From Candidatus Methanoperedens sp. (GTDB lineage Archaea; Halobacteriota; Methanosarcinia; Methanosarcinales; Methanoperedenaceae): 64,000 nt of DNA. Numbering within the stretch: the first letter of the stretch is position 1; every line of letters begins with the position of its first letter. The DNA lies in contig JAHFDG010000011.1 of assembly GCA_023249105.1 (NCBI GenBank), positions 98,337 to 162,336 of the forward strand, written 5' to 3'. The translations under genes and the position numbers were made by a program. Shown in pieces: positions 1 to 8,417 of the stretch. The notes under the pieces were generated by a model. The model ran no database searches. It was given only the letters and a program-made list of their open reading frames with translations, and was not told the origin of the DNA.

Positions 1-152
1 CAAGAGAAATTACAAGAGCAAAATACCTGAAAGGAAATAGGGGAGGAAAATACTCTTTTTTTTCTCATGATTGTGCGCCCTCCGGCTCGATGACAGGGCG
101 GCGCCGCTGTATGCGATGGAAAAGACCCTAACACAATGCTTATTAACTATCT

Positions 153-186
153 GATACAACTGTATATTATATGATACAATTGTATC
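153..186 (+). promoter_or_regulatory. Twin palindromic operators over the MNT gene start
   Basis: Two 14-bp sites lie 20 bp apart, about two helical turns. Site 1 (153-166) reads GATACAACTGTATA and site 2 (173-186) is the perfect palindrome GATACAATTGTATC. Site 2 begins inside the ATG of the downstream gene. The first gene encodes a winged-helix domain, so autorepression of the toxin-antitoxin operon is the natural inference. Binding itself is not shown. Confidence 0.55.
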
Positions 187-728
187 AAAAAATTATACAA
201 CTCAATATTCTTGAGCTTTTCATAAAAAACCCTTATGAACGGTATTATCTCAGGGAAGCGTCGAGAATGCTTGAGATTAGCCCGATGACTGTAAAACGCA
301 CACTCGACATACTCGTACAGGAAAGGCTGCTAGTCAGGGAAAAATTCAAGAACCAGATACTTTACAAAGCCAATATGGATAGCGTCGCTTTCAAACACTT
401 AAAGGCAGCCTATAACCTCGCGTGGCTTGAGGAAAAGAACCTTGTAGAATTCCTGAAAGAAAAACTCACCGGATTGAGTTCCCTTGTTCTTTACGGCAGT
501 TTTGCAAAAGGGGAGAACGATGAGAAAAGTGATATAGACCTTCTTGCAATCTCGCCAACTTTGAAAAAAAGCGGCTTACGATTACCGGCACTTTTGGGAA
601 AAGAAACCTCTTTGATCATATTTACTCCTTCGCAGTGGAAAGAACAGAGCAAAAATAACAGGGCTTTTTACCTTGAGGTTATTACTGGGGGAATTGTTCT
701 ATTCGGGACAAGACCGGTGGTGGAATGA
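171..728 (+). CDS. Winged-helix/MNT nucleotidyltransferase protein, antitoxin of a MNT-HEPN pair
   Basis: A 185-residue protein with an N-terminal helix-turn-helix (about residues 20-65) followed by a minimal nucleotidyltransferase domain. The hallmark GS-x10-DxD motif is intact, with Gly109-Ser110 and Asp121-Ile-Asp123. In MNT-HEPN systems this enzyme modifies and silences the HEPN partner with AMP. The stop overlaps the start of the HEPN gene (ATGA), giving a two-gene operon. Palindromes over the start suggest the HTH part represses its own operon. The fusion of HTH with MNT is common in archaea. Activity is inferred from the motif alone. Confidence 0.8.
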   Translation: MIQLYQKIIQLNILELFIKNPYERYYLREASRMLEISPMTVKRTLDILVQERLLVREKFKNQILYKANMDSVAFKHLKAAYNLAWLEEKNLVEFLKEKLTGLSSLVLYGSFAKGENDEKSDIDLLAISPTLKKSGLRLPALLGKETSLIIFTPSQWKEQSKNNRAFYLEVITGGIVLFGTRPVVE

Positions 729-1156
729 ATTTAGAAGAATGTTTTGAAAAAAGGTTATTAAGAAATGCGCGCCCGGACAGGTTAAAGAGCGAAAAGGCGC
801 TGGAAATGGCAGCCCAGGCGATAGCTGTGGCTGAAAAGCTTTTTGAGCATGGATTTTATGAGCAGGTCATACTTTATTCATACACAGCCATGTTTCAAGG
901 GGCAAGGGCACTGCTTTTCAAGGATGGTATTTTTGAGAAAAGCCATTATTGTGTGGTCGAATATCTGAAGCATAATTATTTGAAGAGCTGCAAGCTTGAC
1001 CAGAGCCACATTTACTGGCTTGACACGTATCGAATCGAGCGCCATGAAACCCTATACGGATTAGAAAAAATAGACATCAAAGAAAATGACGCAAGGGATG
1101 CAATAAAAACAGCGAGAGACTTTTTGGAAGTTATAAAGAGACTAGCAAACGAATAG
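725..1156 (+). CDS. HEPN-domain protein, putative toxin of MNT-HEPN pair
   Basis: An all-helical 143-residue protein starting in the ATGA overlap with the MNT gene. The helix pattern and the partner identify a HEPN domain. The region where HEPN RNases carry R-x4-6-H reads R-H-E-T-L-Y-G (Arg106 to Gly112), so the usual final His is a Tyr. That Tyr could be the AMP-accepting residue, or the protein could be a non-RNase HEPN form. Family assignment rests mainly on context and helical character. Confidence 0.7.
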   Translation: MNLEECFEKRLLRNARPDRLKSEKALEMAAQAIAVAEKLFEHGFYEQVILYSYTAMFQGARALLFKDGIFEKSHYCVVEYLKHNYLKSCKLDQSHIYWLDTYRIERHETLYGLEKIDIKENDARDAIKTARDFLEVIKRLANE

Positions 1157-1220
1157 AATTATTCATGCAAGGGCCCTATTTTCTTTTCCAGGATAACTCC
1201 CTTAAAAAAGCTTCCTTGTT

Positions 1221-1251
1221 CCTGAATTCAACTGAACCCCTCAAATTCAGG
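1221..1251. terminator. Inverted repeat between convergent gene ends
   Basis: Eight-base arms CCTGAATT (1221-1228) and AATTCAGG (1244-1251) lie between the end of the HEPN gene and the end of the convergent ubiB-like gene. The position suits a transcript-end hairpin, but no strong T-run follows on either strand. Confidence 0.25.
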
Positions 1252-1265
1252 ATTCCCTGATACAG

Positions 1266-2951
1266 TTACCATCTGCCTGAACGGATAATCGAAACAAGCA
1301 GCCCGATCCCTAAAAAACCTGCAATAAGAAATCCGAAAATCCCGAGAAATGGCACACCAAAAAGGCTTGGCTGCATTCTTGTCTGGATAATGAGAGAAGA
1401 ACCCACAATCAGCGAAGCAATTATCATGCTAAAAGACAGCCTGTTGCTCAGTATATCCATTTCCTCAACAAGGGTTTCAAGCTCCAGGTGTTCCAGTTCA
1501 AGCTTCAGTGTTCCTTTTTCTGCCTTTGCAAGGATATGATTGACCCTTCTTGGTAAGGTCTTGACAAGGCGAATATAATCCAACACCGTTTTTTCAGCCT
1601 CTTTAATTAAATGAGACGCTTTTGTACGCTCCTCAAGCATCTTATCAACATAAGGTTTGGTCAATTCCCCAAAATTATGTTCAGGATCGAGTTTACGGCT
1701 GATTTCATCCCTTATAACAAGCGTTTTTGACAGGAGCATTATATTTGTCGGGATTTTTCCCCTGGTTTTAGCAAAAATATTGATAATATCATGTAAAAAC
1801 AATGTGGGGTCTATGAATTTACTGGATAGATTGTAATATTTGCTCAAAAATTCTTCAAGTTTAATCCGAAGTTGCGGACTCTCACTTCCAGCGTCGCTAA
1901 TCAACCCTATTTCTGCGAGAGCTTCTATAAGAATATCTATATCATTCAATTGTATCGCTATTATGAGATGGGCAAGGTTTTCGTGAAGTATGGGGTCTAT
2001 GTGCCCCGCCATTCCAAAATCAAGAAAAATGATACTGCCCTCATGGGAAACAAGGATATTCCCGGGATGCGGGTCGGCATGATAAAAACCGTCCTCAAAA
2101 ATCATTTTCAGATATGCATTCGCAAGATCGAATGAAATTTTTTTCTTGTCAAGACCCATTGATTCAATCCGTTCGATTTCCGTTATTTTGATGCCCTCTG
2201 AAAATTCCTGGGTCAATACATGTTTTGTAGTGTATTCCCAGTACATTTTTGGTATCCTGACCGTAGCGCTCCCCTTGAAATTTGAGTAAAACCTGTCAGC
2301 ATTCTGGGCTTCATTAACATAATCAATTTCCTGCCTCATGATCCTGGAAAACTCATCAACGAAACCCACAGGATTAAAAAATTTGCTTTCTTTTATATGC
2401 TTATCGGCAAATCTTGCAATACTCATTAAGATTGCAAGGTCTGTTTCAATGATGTCCTCAACGCCTGGCCGCATCACTTTGACCGCTACTTCCTCGCCTC
2501 CCGACAAGGTTGCGCGATAGACCTGTCCTATCGAAGCTGATGCAATTTGTTCAGGATTGAAGGATTGGAATATCTCATCAAGTTTCCTCCCGAATTCCTT
2601 TTCGATTACTTTTTTTGCCTCTGAAAATTCAAAAGGCGGAGCACTGTCCTGAAGCCTGGAAAGTTCCCGTATGTACTCTTCCGGGATAAGGTCATACCTT
2701 GTGCTTAAGATTTGCCCGAATTTAATAAACGTGGGCCCGAGTTCTTCTAAAGCAAGGCGCAGTCTTTGCGCTTCCGAGAGCCGCAGCATTTGTTCCTTGA
2801 GAGGTCTGGGCCCGAACAATTTCTCACGCAAAGACCGAAAAGGGCGAAGCCCAAACCTGTCAACAAGGTAACCGAATCCGTGCTTTATCATCACGTCAAC
2901 GATTTGCCTGTATCGTTTGACGTAAGCAATCCCTTTATCAAGCAGACGCAC
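1266..2951 (-). CDS. AarF/UbiB (ABC1) family atypical kinase
   Basis: A 561-residue protein with the ABC1/UbiB signatures: KxGQ (residues 77-80), the Ala-rich nucleotide loop (about 136-146), VAVKV with the lysine near 158, H-A-D-P-H-P-G-N at 291-298 and the metal-binding D-F-G at 311-313. Two hydrophobic helices close the protein (about 505-560), as in membrane-bound UbiB. These proteins are atypical ATPases or kinases linked to isoprenoid lipid or quinone metabolism. The archaeal substrate is unknown. The start is GTG, 20 nt after the phasin-like gene, so the two are probably co-transcribed. Confidence 0.88.
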   Translation of the reverse strand: MRLLDKGIAYVKRYRQIVDVMIKHGFGYLVDRFGLRPFRSLREKLFGPRPLKEQMLRLSEAQRLRLALEELGPTFIKFGQILSTRYDLIPEEYIRELSRLQDSAPPFEFSEAKKVIEKEFGRKLDEIFQSFNPEQIASASIGQVYRATLSGGEEVAVKVMRPGVEDIIETDLAILMSIARFADKHIKESKFFNPVGFVDEFSRIMRQEIDYVNEAQNADRFYSNFKGSATVRIPKMYWEYTTKHVLTQEFSEGIKITEIERIESMGLDKKKISFDLANAYLKMIFEDGFYHADPHPGNILVSHEGSIIFLDFGMAGHIDPILHENLAHLIIAIQLNDIDILIEALAEIGLISDAGSESPQLRIKLEEFLSKYYNLSSKFIDPTLFLHDIINIFAKTRGKIPTNIMLLSKTLVIRDEISRKLDPEHNFGELTKPYVDKMLEERTKASHLIKEAEKTVLDYIRLVKTLPRRVNHILAKAEKGTLKLELEHLELETLVEEMDILSNRLSFSMIIASLIVGSSLIIQTRMQPSLFGVPFLGIFGFLIAGFLGIGLLVSIIRSGRW

Positions 2952-2971
2952 GTTCTACTTCCAAAAATTTC

Positions 2972-3289
2972 CTATTTTTTCGCCATTGAGTGGACTGTTT
3001 TTTCAAGCTTTTCAATTTTGCGCTCAAGAGCCGAAATATCGCTTTTCATCACAACGCCGCTCTTTTCAAGCGTCTCTTTAACCCTTTTATTTATTTTATG
3101 TTCAATGTCCTTCATCTGCTTTTCTTTCTCTTTTAGGACATCATTTACGAATTTCTTCCCTTCCTCTTTGCTCATTTCTCCCTTTTTTATCATTTCCTGG
3201 GAAAATTCCTCAATCTTTTCCTGCGTCAGGGAAATTACCCCGATACCGAATAGTCCCATTTTTCTAACCATATCTGACATTTCTGACAT
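2972..3289 (-). CDS. Phasin-like coiled-coil protein (PHA granule-associated family)
   Basis: A 105-residue, highly charged, helical protein with a hydrophobic start and long heptad-like stretches (about residues 20-100). It resembles the short polyhydroxyalkanoate granule-associated (PhaF/PhaI) family, often found beside ubiB-like genes. A role in PHA granules would fit Methanoperedens, but no PHA synthase gene is in this window. It could equally be a structural partner of the UbiB protein. Confidence 0.6.
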   Translation of the reverse strand: MSEMSDMVRKMGLFGIGVISLTQEKIEEFSQEMIKKGEMSKEEGKKFVNDVLKEKEKQMKDIEHKINKRVKETLEKSGVVMKSDISALERKIEKLEKTVHSMAKK

Positions 3290-3414
3290 ATGTTTCCTCC
3301 TTAATTAAACCGTAAAGCAACTGACTTTTTTCAGGCGCAAGATTTAATATAACGCCCCAATATGAAATTGGTTTATTGATTGATAATCTTTTTGATAAAG
3401 GATAAAGGAGATAA

Positions 3415-4161
3415 ATGAAACTAATTTTTAGCGGAATAATGATTCCCGTATCGACAATAGACTGGTACGGCAGGTCTGCGTCTGTTATTTTCTTCAATGG
3501 ATGCAATTTTAAATGCTTATATTGCTCAAATAACAGGTTTATCGAGGTATCAAACCGCCTGGAGCCGCTTTTTAAAGGAGGGGTCGTTGTTGATATCGAA
3601 GAAATCGAAAAACATATCCTTCATGCAAAAAGTTTCATCAGCGCCGTGGTTTTTTCAGGCGGCGAACCAACTACACAATATGATGCGCTGGAACACCTTT
3701 CAAAATTCGTAAAAAAGCAAGGTTTGCTTGTGGGAATCGAAACCAATGGCTATTACCCTGAGCGTCTTTCAAGATTAATCCAGCAAAAACTACTTGATAA
3801 AATTTTCCTTGATATCAAAGCCCCGCTTGACGACTCGCACAAGTATAGCCAGATAACAGGCGGTAAAGAGGATGCCGCAGAACGCGTTTTGCATTCCTTA
3901 AATCTTAAGGGAGTTCCTCTTGAGGTCAGGACGACTGTTTTTCGCTCCCTGGATGGAGTTTTGGAAATTGCAAAGTTTCTTGCGGACAAAGATTGCACTT
4001 ATGTGCTTCAGCAGGGTATCCCTGAAAATGCCCCCGATGACAGAATTCGAAAAGAAAAACCTCTTTCCAGAGAAGAATTAATTGACCTTGCCAGTAGTAT
4101 TTCATTTTTGAAGGATGTCAGGATAAGGACAAAGGAAAAAGGAGAAGAAAAAATTATTTGA
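3415..4161 (+). CDS. Radical SAM protein, anaerobic RNR-activating (NrdG-like) family
   Basis: A 248-residue radical SAM enzyme with the CxxxCxxC cluster motif at Cys30, Cys34 and Cys37, and an F-S-G-G-E-P glycine-rich SAM loop near residue 82. The N-terminus, with a W-Y-G-R segment just before the cluster, resembles activating enzymes of anaerobic ribonucleoside-triphosphate reductase. No nrdD is adjacent, so the partner glycyl-radical enzyme is unknown. The start follows a purine-rich GGAG site. Confidence 0.75.
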   Translation: MKLIFSGIMIPVSTIDWYGRSASVIFFNGCNFKCLYCSNNRFIEVSNRLEPLFKGGVVVDIEEIEKHILHAKSFISAVVFSGGEPTTQYDALEHLSKFVKKQGLLVGIETNGYYPERLSRLIQQKLLDKIFLDIKAPLDDSHKYSQITGGKEDAAERVLHSLNLKGVPLEVRTTVFRSLDGVLEIAKFLADKDCTYVLQQGIPENAPDDRIRKEKPLSREELIDLASSISFLKDVRIRTKEKGEEKII

Positions 4162-4165
4162 ATTC

Positions 4166-4324
4166 CTAAAAAATCTCACCCGTTGTATTCCTGACCACAC
4201 CGCCAATTTGCAATTTATTTTTGCCTATGATTTTTGTGGTCATGCCTTCAATAATACCGTCAGTTTCAATCAAATCCCCATCATTTAATTTTTTGACTAG
4301 TACAGTATATTGTGTTTTGAACAT
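4166..4324 (-). CDS. Small uncharacterised protein, 52 aa
   Basis: An open frame on the minus strand between two plus-strand genes. It starts ATG at 4324 with an upstream AGGATGG that could act as ribosome-binding site, and ends TAG at 4166. The product is beta-rich in appearance (alternating Val/Ile with Gly turns, ending near V-V-R-N-T-T-G-E), like a small OB- or SH3-like barrel. I do not recognise a family. Coding is supported by the start site and amino-acid make-up only. Confidence 0.5.
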   Translation of the reverse strand: MFKTQYTVLVKKLNDGDLIETDGIIEGMTTKIIGKNKLQIGGVVRNTTGEIF

Positions 4325-4435
4325 TTTTCCATCCTATCACATCTGATTTTTATCAGTTAGTATATATACGAATGATAGCTTATATATTTTACGCCTCACG
4401 CAAGTTATTTTGCATCGTAGATTATCTAATGCCCA

Positions 4436-5296
4436 ATGAATCTCGTACCGAGCAAGTTTGAAGGATACGGCGAAATAATCGCTGCCTCTATACTGTGGAG
4501 TCTTGCAGGAATACTTGGAAAAATGATGATCGGCATGTCAGCACAGAGCATTATTTTTTACAGGCTCGCGTTTGCATCGTTAATCTTTTTTATTGTTCTT
4601 TTGATTTCAGGTAACCTGAATAAAATCAGGCTAAAAGATAAAAAAATATACCTTTTGTTATTCAGTATAATGCAGGCGATGACCATGTTAACTTATTTCA
4701 TAGCCATATTGAAAGCCTCGGTTTCGGTTGCCGTATTATTGCTATACACAGCGCCTGTGTATGTGACCCTGTTATCTCCATGGTTGTTAAAAGAACATTC
4801 CACAAAGAAAGGAATAATCGCACTCATCTTTTCAATCGTGGGTATCCTGCTCATAATTGACCCGGGAAAACTTGAATTCCAGGGGTATTCCATCGGGATA
4901 ATTGCCGGGATTGTGTCAGGCATAACCTATGCTTTTCAGATAATAATCTCGAAATATATCAGCCAGACATACCGCGGATACACCCAGGCGTTCTGGAGTT
5001 TCATAATCGCAGTCCTTATTCTCCTTCCTGTAGGGCTTGCGCCTGTAAATGTGGTTTCAGAAAACATGATTTATCTTATCCTGCTTGCGATATTCCCGAC
5101 CATATTTGCAGTATCTCTTTATTTTAACGGATTAAACAAAGTAAAGGCACAAAGCGCCAGCATCCTCGGGTTAATTGAACCTGTGAGTGCTGTTATTTTA
5201 GCCGTTATCATCCTGAAAGAAGACATTTCAAACATGGAATTATTCGGCGGCGCGCTTATATTGATAGGAGCCGCAATAGTTACAAGGGAAAAATGA
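4436..5296 (+). CDS. EamA/DMT family transporter
   Basis: A 286-residue membrane protein with about ten hydrophobic helices arranged as two EamA repeats (about 10-140 and 150-284). This is typical of the drug/metabolite transporter superfamily, which exports amino acids or metabolites. The substrate cannot be read from sequence. Its TGA stop overlaps the ATG of the leader frame in the repeat element that follows, which carries translation on to the aminopeptidase gene. Confidence 0.85.
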   Translation: MNLVPSKFEGYGEIIAASILWSLAGILGKMMIGMSAQSIIFYRLAFASLIFFIVLLISGNLNKIRLKDKKIYLLLFSIMQAMTMLTYFIAILKASVSVAVLLLYTAPVYVTLLSPWLLKEHSTKKGIIALIFSIVGILLIIDPGKLEFQGYSIGIIAGIVSGITYAFQIIISKYISQTYRGYTQAFWSFIIAVLILLPVGLAPVNVVSENMIYLILLAIFPTIFAVSLYFNGLNKVKAQSASILGLIEPVSAVILAVIILKEDISNMELFGGALILIGAAIVTREK

Positions 5297-5481
5297 AAAA
5301 CTTTAAGAAAGTTTTATCAAAAGAAGGGGTATGCTGCGCATACCCCAACACGCCCTCCCGAAAACCTTTGGGAAAGCTTTACCAAACGAGGGGTATGCTG
5401 CGCATACCCCAACACTGCGTAAACCGAAGTTTCGGTTTAGGCGTGACTCGGGACCGCATAAAGCGAGGTGTCGCTTTATGA
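5293..5481 (+). repeat. Palindromic leader-ORF element, copy A (before map)
   Basis: A 189-nt modular element that is open from ATG 5293 to TGA 5481 (62 codons). Its ATG overlaps the EamA stop and its TGA overlaps the map start at 5478. Modules: opening hairpin with arms AAAACTTT/AAAGTTTT (5297-5315); hairpin GGGGTATGC/GCATACCCC (5326-5346), repeated at about 5390-5410; a hairpin TAAACCGAA/TTCGGTTTA (about 5419-5438); and a terminal hairpin with arms CATAAAGCGA and TCGCTTTATG around GGTG (5457-5480). Halves of the pseudoknot-like module seen intact in copies B and E are here split by about 80 nt of inserted modules. Confidence 0.85.
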
Positions 5482-6317
5482 ACGATACTATTCACGAATA
5501 TTATCTGGAAGCAGGGAAAATCGCGGCAGAAGTCCGGGAAGAATCACTGGGCAAAATAAAAGAAGGAACTCCGCTCCTTGAAATTGCACAATATGTTGAA
5601 AACAAAATAGAAGACCTCGGGGGAGTTCCGGCATTCCCCTGCAATATTTCAATAAATGAGGTTGCATCCCATTATACCCCGCAGGACAATGTACCGTATT
5701 TTAAGAAAAGCGACGTCGTCAAGCTGGATATCGGGGTACATATAGAAGGATATATTGCAGATACCGCTGCCACAGTAGAGGTGGGGACAAATAATCACCG
5801 GAAATTAATAAAGACCTGCGAAGAAGCGCTTGAAAAAGCTATTGCATCGGTCAAGGACGGTATCCAGACAAACAATATAGGCAGGATAATCGAGGAAACT
5901 ATTAAAAAAAATGGTTTCAATCCAATCAAGGATTTGACAGGGCACAGCCTTGAGAGATACAGATTGCATGCGGGTACTACGATTCCAAATTATAAGAGTT
6001 TTTTTGGCAATAAGATAAAAAAAGATATGGTTTTTGCGATTGAGCCTTTTGCAACATATGGCAGGGGTAAAATAAAAGACGGGAAACCTTATATTTTTGC
6101 AATAAATGACAGGTGCAAAGGAGAGATTGCGCAGGAAATCAGGGGGAGATTCGGTTCGCTGCCTTTCACTCCCAGATGGATTCCCGGAATAACGGGCAAA
6201 GAACTGAAGGGCGCAAGGGAATATTTTGAATTGATTGAAGAAAACGGAAATATTGTTGCCCAGTCAGAACATACGGTGATTGTCGCTGAAGAGGGTTGTG
6301 AAGTAATAACAAGATGA
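5478..6317 (+). CDS. map: Methionine aminopeptidase, type II (archaeal)
   Basis: A 279-residue M24 metallopeptidase that removes the initiator Met from nascent proteins. The five metal ligands are visible: Asp in V-K-L-D-I-G-V, Asp in Y-I-A-D-T-A, His in T-G-H-S-L, Glu in F-A-I-E-P-F and Glu in Q-S-E-H-T-V. A 60-residue insertion between the His and the last Glu marks type II. The start is the ATG at 5478 at the end of the repeat element, with GAGGTG 7 nt upstream. A longer in-frame start at 5331 would translate the repeat and is rejected. Confidence 0.93.
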   Translation: MNDTIHEYYLEAGKIAAEVREESLGKIKEGTPLLEIAQYVENKIEDLGGVPAFPCNISINEVASHYTPQDNVPYFKKSDVVKLDIGVHIEGYIADTAATVEVGTNNHRKLIKTCEEALEKAIASVKDGIQTNNIGRIIEETIKKNGFNPIKDLTGHSLERYRLHAGTTIPNYKSFFGNKIKKDMVFAIEPFATYGRGKIKDGKPYIFAINDRCKGEIAQEIRGRFGSLPFTPRWIPGITGKELKGAREYFELIEENGNIVAQSEHTVIVAEEGCEVITR

Positions 6318-6363
6318 GGAAAAGTGATAAGAGCTATAAGACACAATTAACTAATGTGGGAAA

Positions 6364-6972
6364 ATGACAACCAAAGATACCATATTGTATGAAGCGCACG
6401 GCAACCTGTATCTAAATATTACTAACAGGTGCACTGCCGAGTGTGTTTTTTGCATCAAAAGGTATTCTGATGGTGTTTATGGTTATAATCTCCGGCTTTC
6501 AAAGGAACCCTCATTATCAGAAATCATTAAACAACTTTCAGAGCTTGAACTTTCAAAATACAACGAAGTTGTTTTTACAGGGCTTGGAGAACCCCTTGTT
6601 CGTCTTGATGATGTCCTTGAAATCACAAAATGGCTAACAACCAGGGGCATCAGCGTAAGGCTTGATACCATCGGTCATACTAAACTCCTGTATCCTGACA
6701 GGGATGTAGCCATAGAACTTGCCGATTCAGGTATGAAAGTTATCTCAATAAGCCTTAACGCGCAGGATGCTAACACATATAACCAGTTGTGCGACCCAAA
6801 ATACATTAAGGCATACGATAAAATGCTTGAGTTTGCCAGGGATGTTTCAAAAGCCGGGCTTGACCTTCGGTTCACAGTGGTTAATCTGCCAGTAGTGGAT
6901 ATTGAAAAATGCAAGAAAATAGCAAAAGAATATTGTGCTGACTTTAAAGTCCGGGGATATGGCGGCACATAG
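6364..6972 (+). CDS. Radical SAM protein, TatD-associated type
   Basis: A 202-residue compact radical SAM protein with CxxxCxxC at Cys23, Cys27 and Cys30, and a T-G-L-G-E-P SAM-binding loop near residue 78. Size and N-terminus (N-L-Y-L-N-I-T-N-R-C) match the TatD-family-associated radical SAM group. No tatD gene lies next to it here. Its reaction is unknown. Confidence 0.75.
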   Translation: MTTKDTILYEAHGNLYLNITNRCTAECVFCIKRYSDGVYGYNLRLSKEPSLSEIIKQLSELELSKYNEVVFTGLGEPLVRLDDVLEITKWLTTRGISVRLDTIGHTKLLYPDRDVAIELADSGMKVISISLNAQDANTYNQLCDPKYIKAYDKMLEFARDVSKAGLDLRFTVVNLPVVDIEKCKKIAKEYCADFKVRGYGGT

Positions 6973-7043
6973 TAAACTTTTTTACCATAAGCTATAATTA
7001 TTAAGATATTCATGTATCAACTGTAACCGGATAGGAGCAATTT

Positions 7044-7331
7044 TTGAAGAAGCTACTATGGTATCTAATAGCAGGAACACGCGGGGGGCATACCCGTGCA
7101 TTAATCCTGAAACTGCTCATTGACAGGCCTTATAATGCAAACCAATTAACTGAGGCTATGAATATGGATTATAAAACAATCCGGCATCACCTTGATACTC
7201 TCATCAAAAACGGAGTAATCACAATGGAAGGCGACAAATACGGTGCAATGTATTTCCTTTCCAAGGCCATGGAGGCAAATATAAATGAATTTAATCAAAT
7301 TTGGGAAAAAATTGATAAGCAAAGTAAATGA
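7044..7331 (+). CDS. ArsR-like winged-helix regulator
   Basis: A 95-residue winged-helix protein. It begins K-K-L-L-W-Y-L-I-A-G-T-R-G-G, a sequence typical of archaeal ArsR-type regulators, with the recognition helix around residues 40-58. The start is TTG at 7044, chosen because AGGAG lies 6 nt upstream. It is followed after 21 nt by a small membrane protein, a pairing I have seen in other methanogen-group archaea, so the two may act together in envelope sensing. Confidence 0.8.
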   Translation: MKKLLWYLIAGTRGGHTRALILKLLIDRPYNANQLTEAMNMDYKTIRHHLDTLIKNGVITMEGDKYGAMYFLSKAMEANINEFNQIWEKIDKQSK

Positions 7332-7352
7332 ACATAGACAGGAGGAAATTTT

Positions 7353-7670
7353 ATTCAGATAACAGATGTCGCATATTACATCACTGCAGGTAACATAGTG
7401 TTACTGCTTGTACTTCTTGTTTCATACTTCCAGATTTACAGTAAGATAAAGTCAAACTTTACACTCGGACTCATTATATTCACCGTTGCGCTATTGCTTC
7501 AGAGTTTTTCACGCGCTATCCTGCTATTACTTATCATAGCATCCCCTCCTCCGCAGCAGGTATATCCTATAATAATTAACTTATTAGGATATAATCCGAT
7601 ATATGTAGTAATACCGGATGCGCTTGAATTTGTAGCGTTGAGTATCCTGCTATATTTCACGAGGGAATGA
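7353..7670 (+). CDS. Small membrane protein paired with the HTH regulator
   Basis: A hydrophobic protein of 105 residues with about three membrane helices. The first ATG/GTG-type start is GTG 7398, which would cut into the first helix. A perfect AGGAGG (about 7340-7345) sits upstream of ATT at 7353, and reading from there gives a complete first membrane segment. I therefore favour a rare ATT start, with GTG 7398 as the alternative. Function is unknown. Confidence 0.6.
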   Translation: MQITDVAYYITAGNIVLLLVLLVSYFQIYSKIKSNFTLGLIIFTVALLLQSFSRAILLLLIIASPPPQQVYPIIINLLGYNPIYVVIPDALEFVALSILLYFTRE

Positions 7671-7672
7671 AA

Positions 7673-8338
7673 TCATATCAGTTCTTCCCTTTTTTTCCCC
7701 CTCTTTTTTTTCTCCTCGTGCTTTTCGGGCAATGGCGCTGTTTCCTTAATAATCATATCTTTTACACTCATGGCTTCTTCGGGAACAGGTTCTTTTCCAG
7801 CCGGTTCTGATTTCACGGCTTTGGATTCGGCATAACGGCTTCCGAAATAAAACCCGAGTATAAGGGCAAGGATGATTTCAAGTGTTCTTGGCATCCCCCC
7901 TGTTTGCATGGATGGGATGAAAAGCATAAAAATAAAAGCCATTGAAAAAATCAACAATACTATCGCACGCAATGAACCGCGGGGCAAACCAAGCGGCTCG
8001 GCCTGTGGAAAAGACTTTATAATGGCGCTCACAGGGACCTGGATTTCTTCAGGCATTTCCTTGTTTTCCTCAAATGATTTTTCAAGGAGTACTTTACTTG
8101 TATTTGAATAATTTCTTGCAGAAATTACCACAATAAGCAATACCGTTGCACAAAAAATAAGAACGGTCAAGATACTTACGAAATCATTCGACGATAGGGT
8201 AAATGTCGATGATTTTATTGTTTTATTGACAGCGTCCGTTTCATTTGGCTCCTGCCCGAGAACAGGGGTGACCAAAAATAACAATACCATCATTATCGCA
8301 ATAAATGCATATCCTTTCATATTAAATTCCATCTCCAA
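7673..8338 (-). CDS. Uncharacterised membrane protein
   Basis: A 221-residue protein with an N-terminal signal-like helix, an N-glycosylation-rich short loop, a second helix (about 55-75), two more helices (about 125-165) with an R-Y-A-E after the last, and a highly charged Lys/Glu-rich C-terminal tail. A second start at Met7 is possible. I do not recognise a family. It converges with the small membrane protein upstream, leaving a gap of only 2 nt. Confidence 0.6.
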   Translation of the reverse strand: MEMEFNMKGYAFIAIMMVLLFLVTPVLGQEPNETDAVNKTIKSSTFTLSSNDFVSILTVLIFCATVLLIVVISARNYSNTSKVLLEKSFEENKEMPEEIQVPVSAIIKSFPQAEPLGLPRGSLRAIVLLIFSMAFIFMLFIPSMQTGGMPRTLEIILALILGFYFGSRYAESKAVKSEPAGKEPVPEEAMSVKDMIIKETAPLPEKHEEKKKRGKKREELI

Positions 8339-8417
8339 AATACTATTTAATGTAAAGCATTATAAAGTTTTTGATTTGTTCCTGTGAAAATATATTAAGC
8401 ACCAATCCAATAATATA

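Noticed and set aside
5331..5477. N-terminal extension of methionine aminopeptidase
   Set aside because: The in-frame codons are repeat-element sequence read in a frame other than the leader frame. The ATG at 5478 has an ideal ribosome site and gives the usual protein length.
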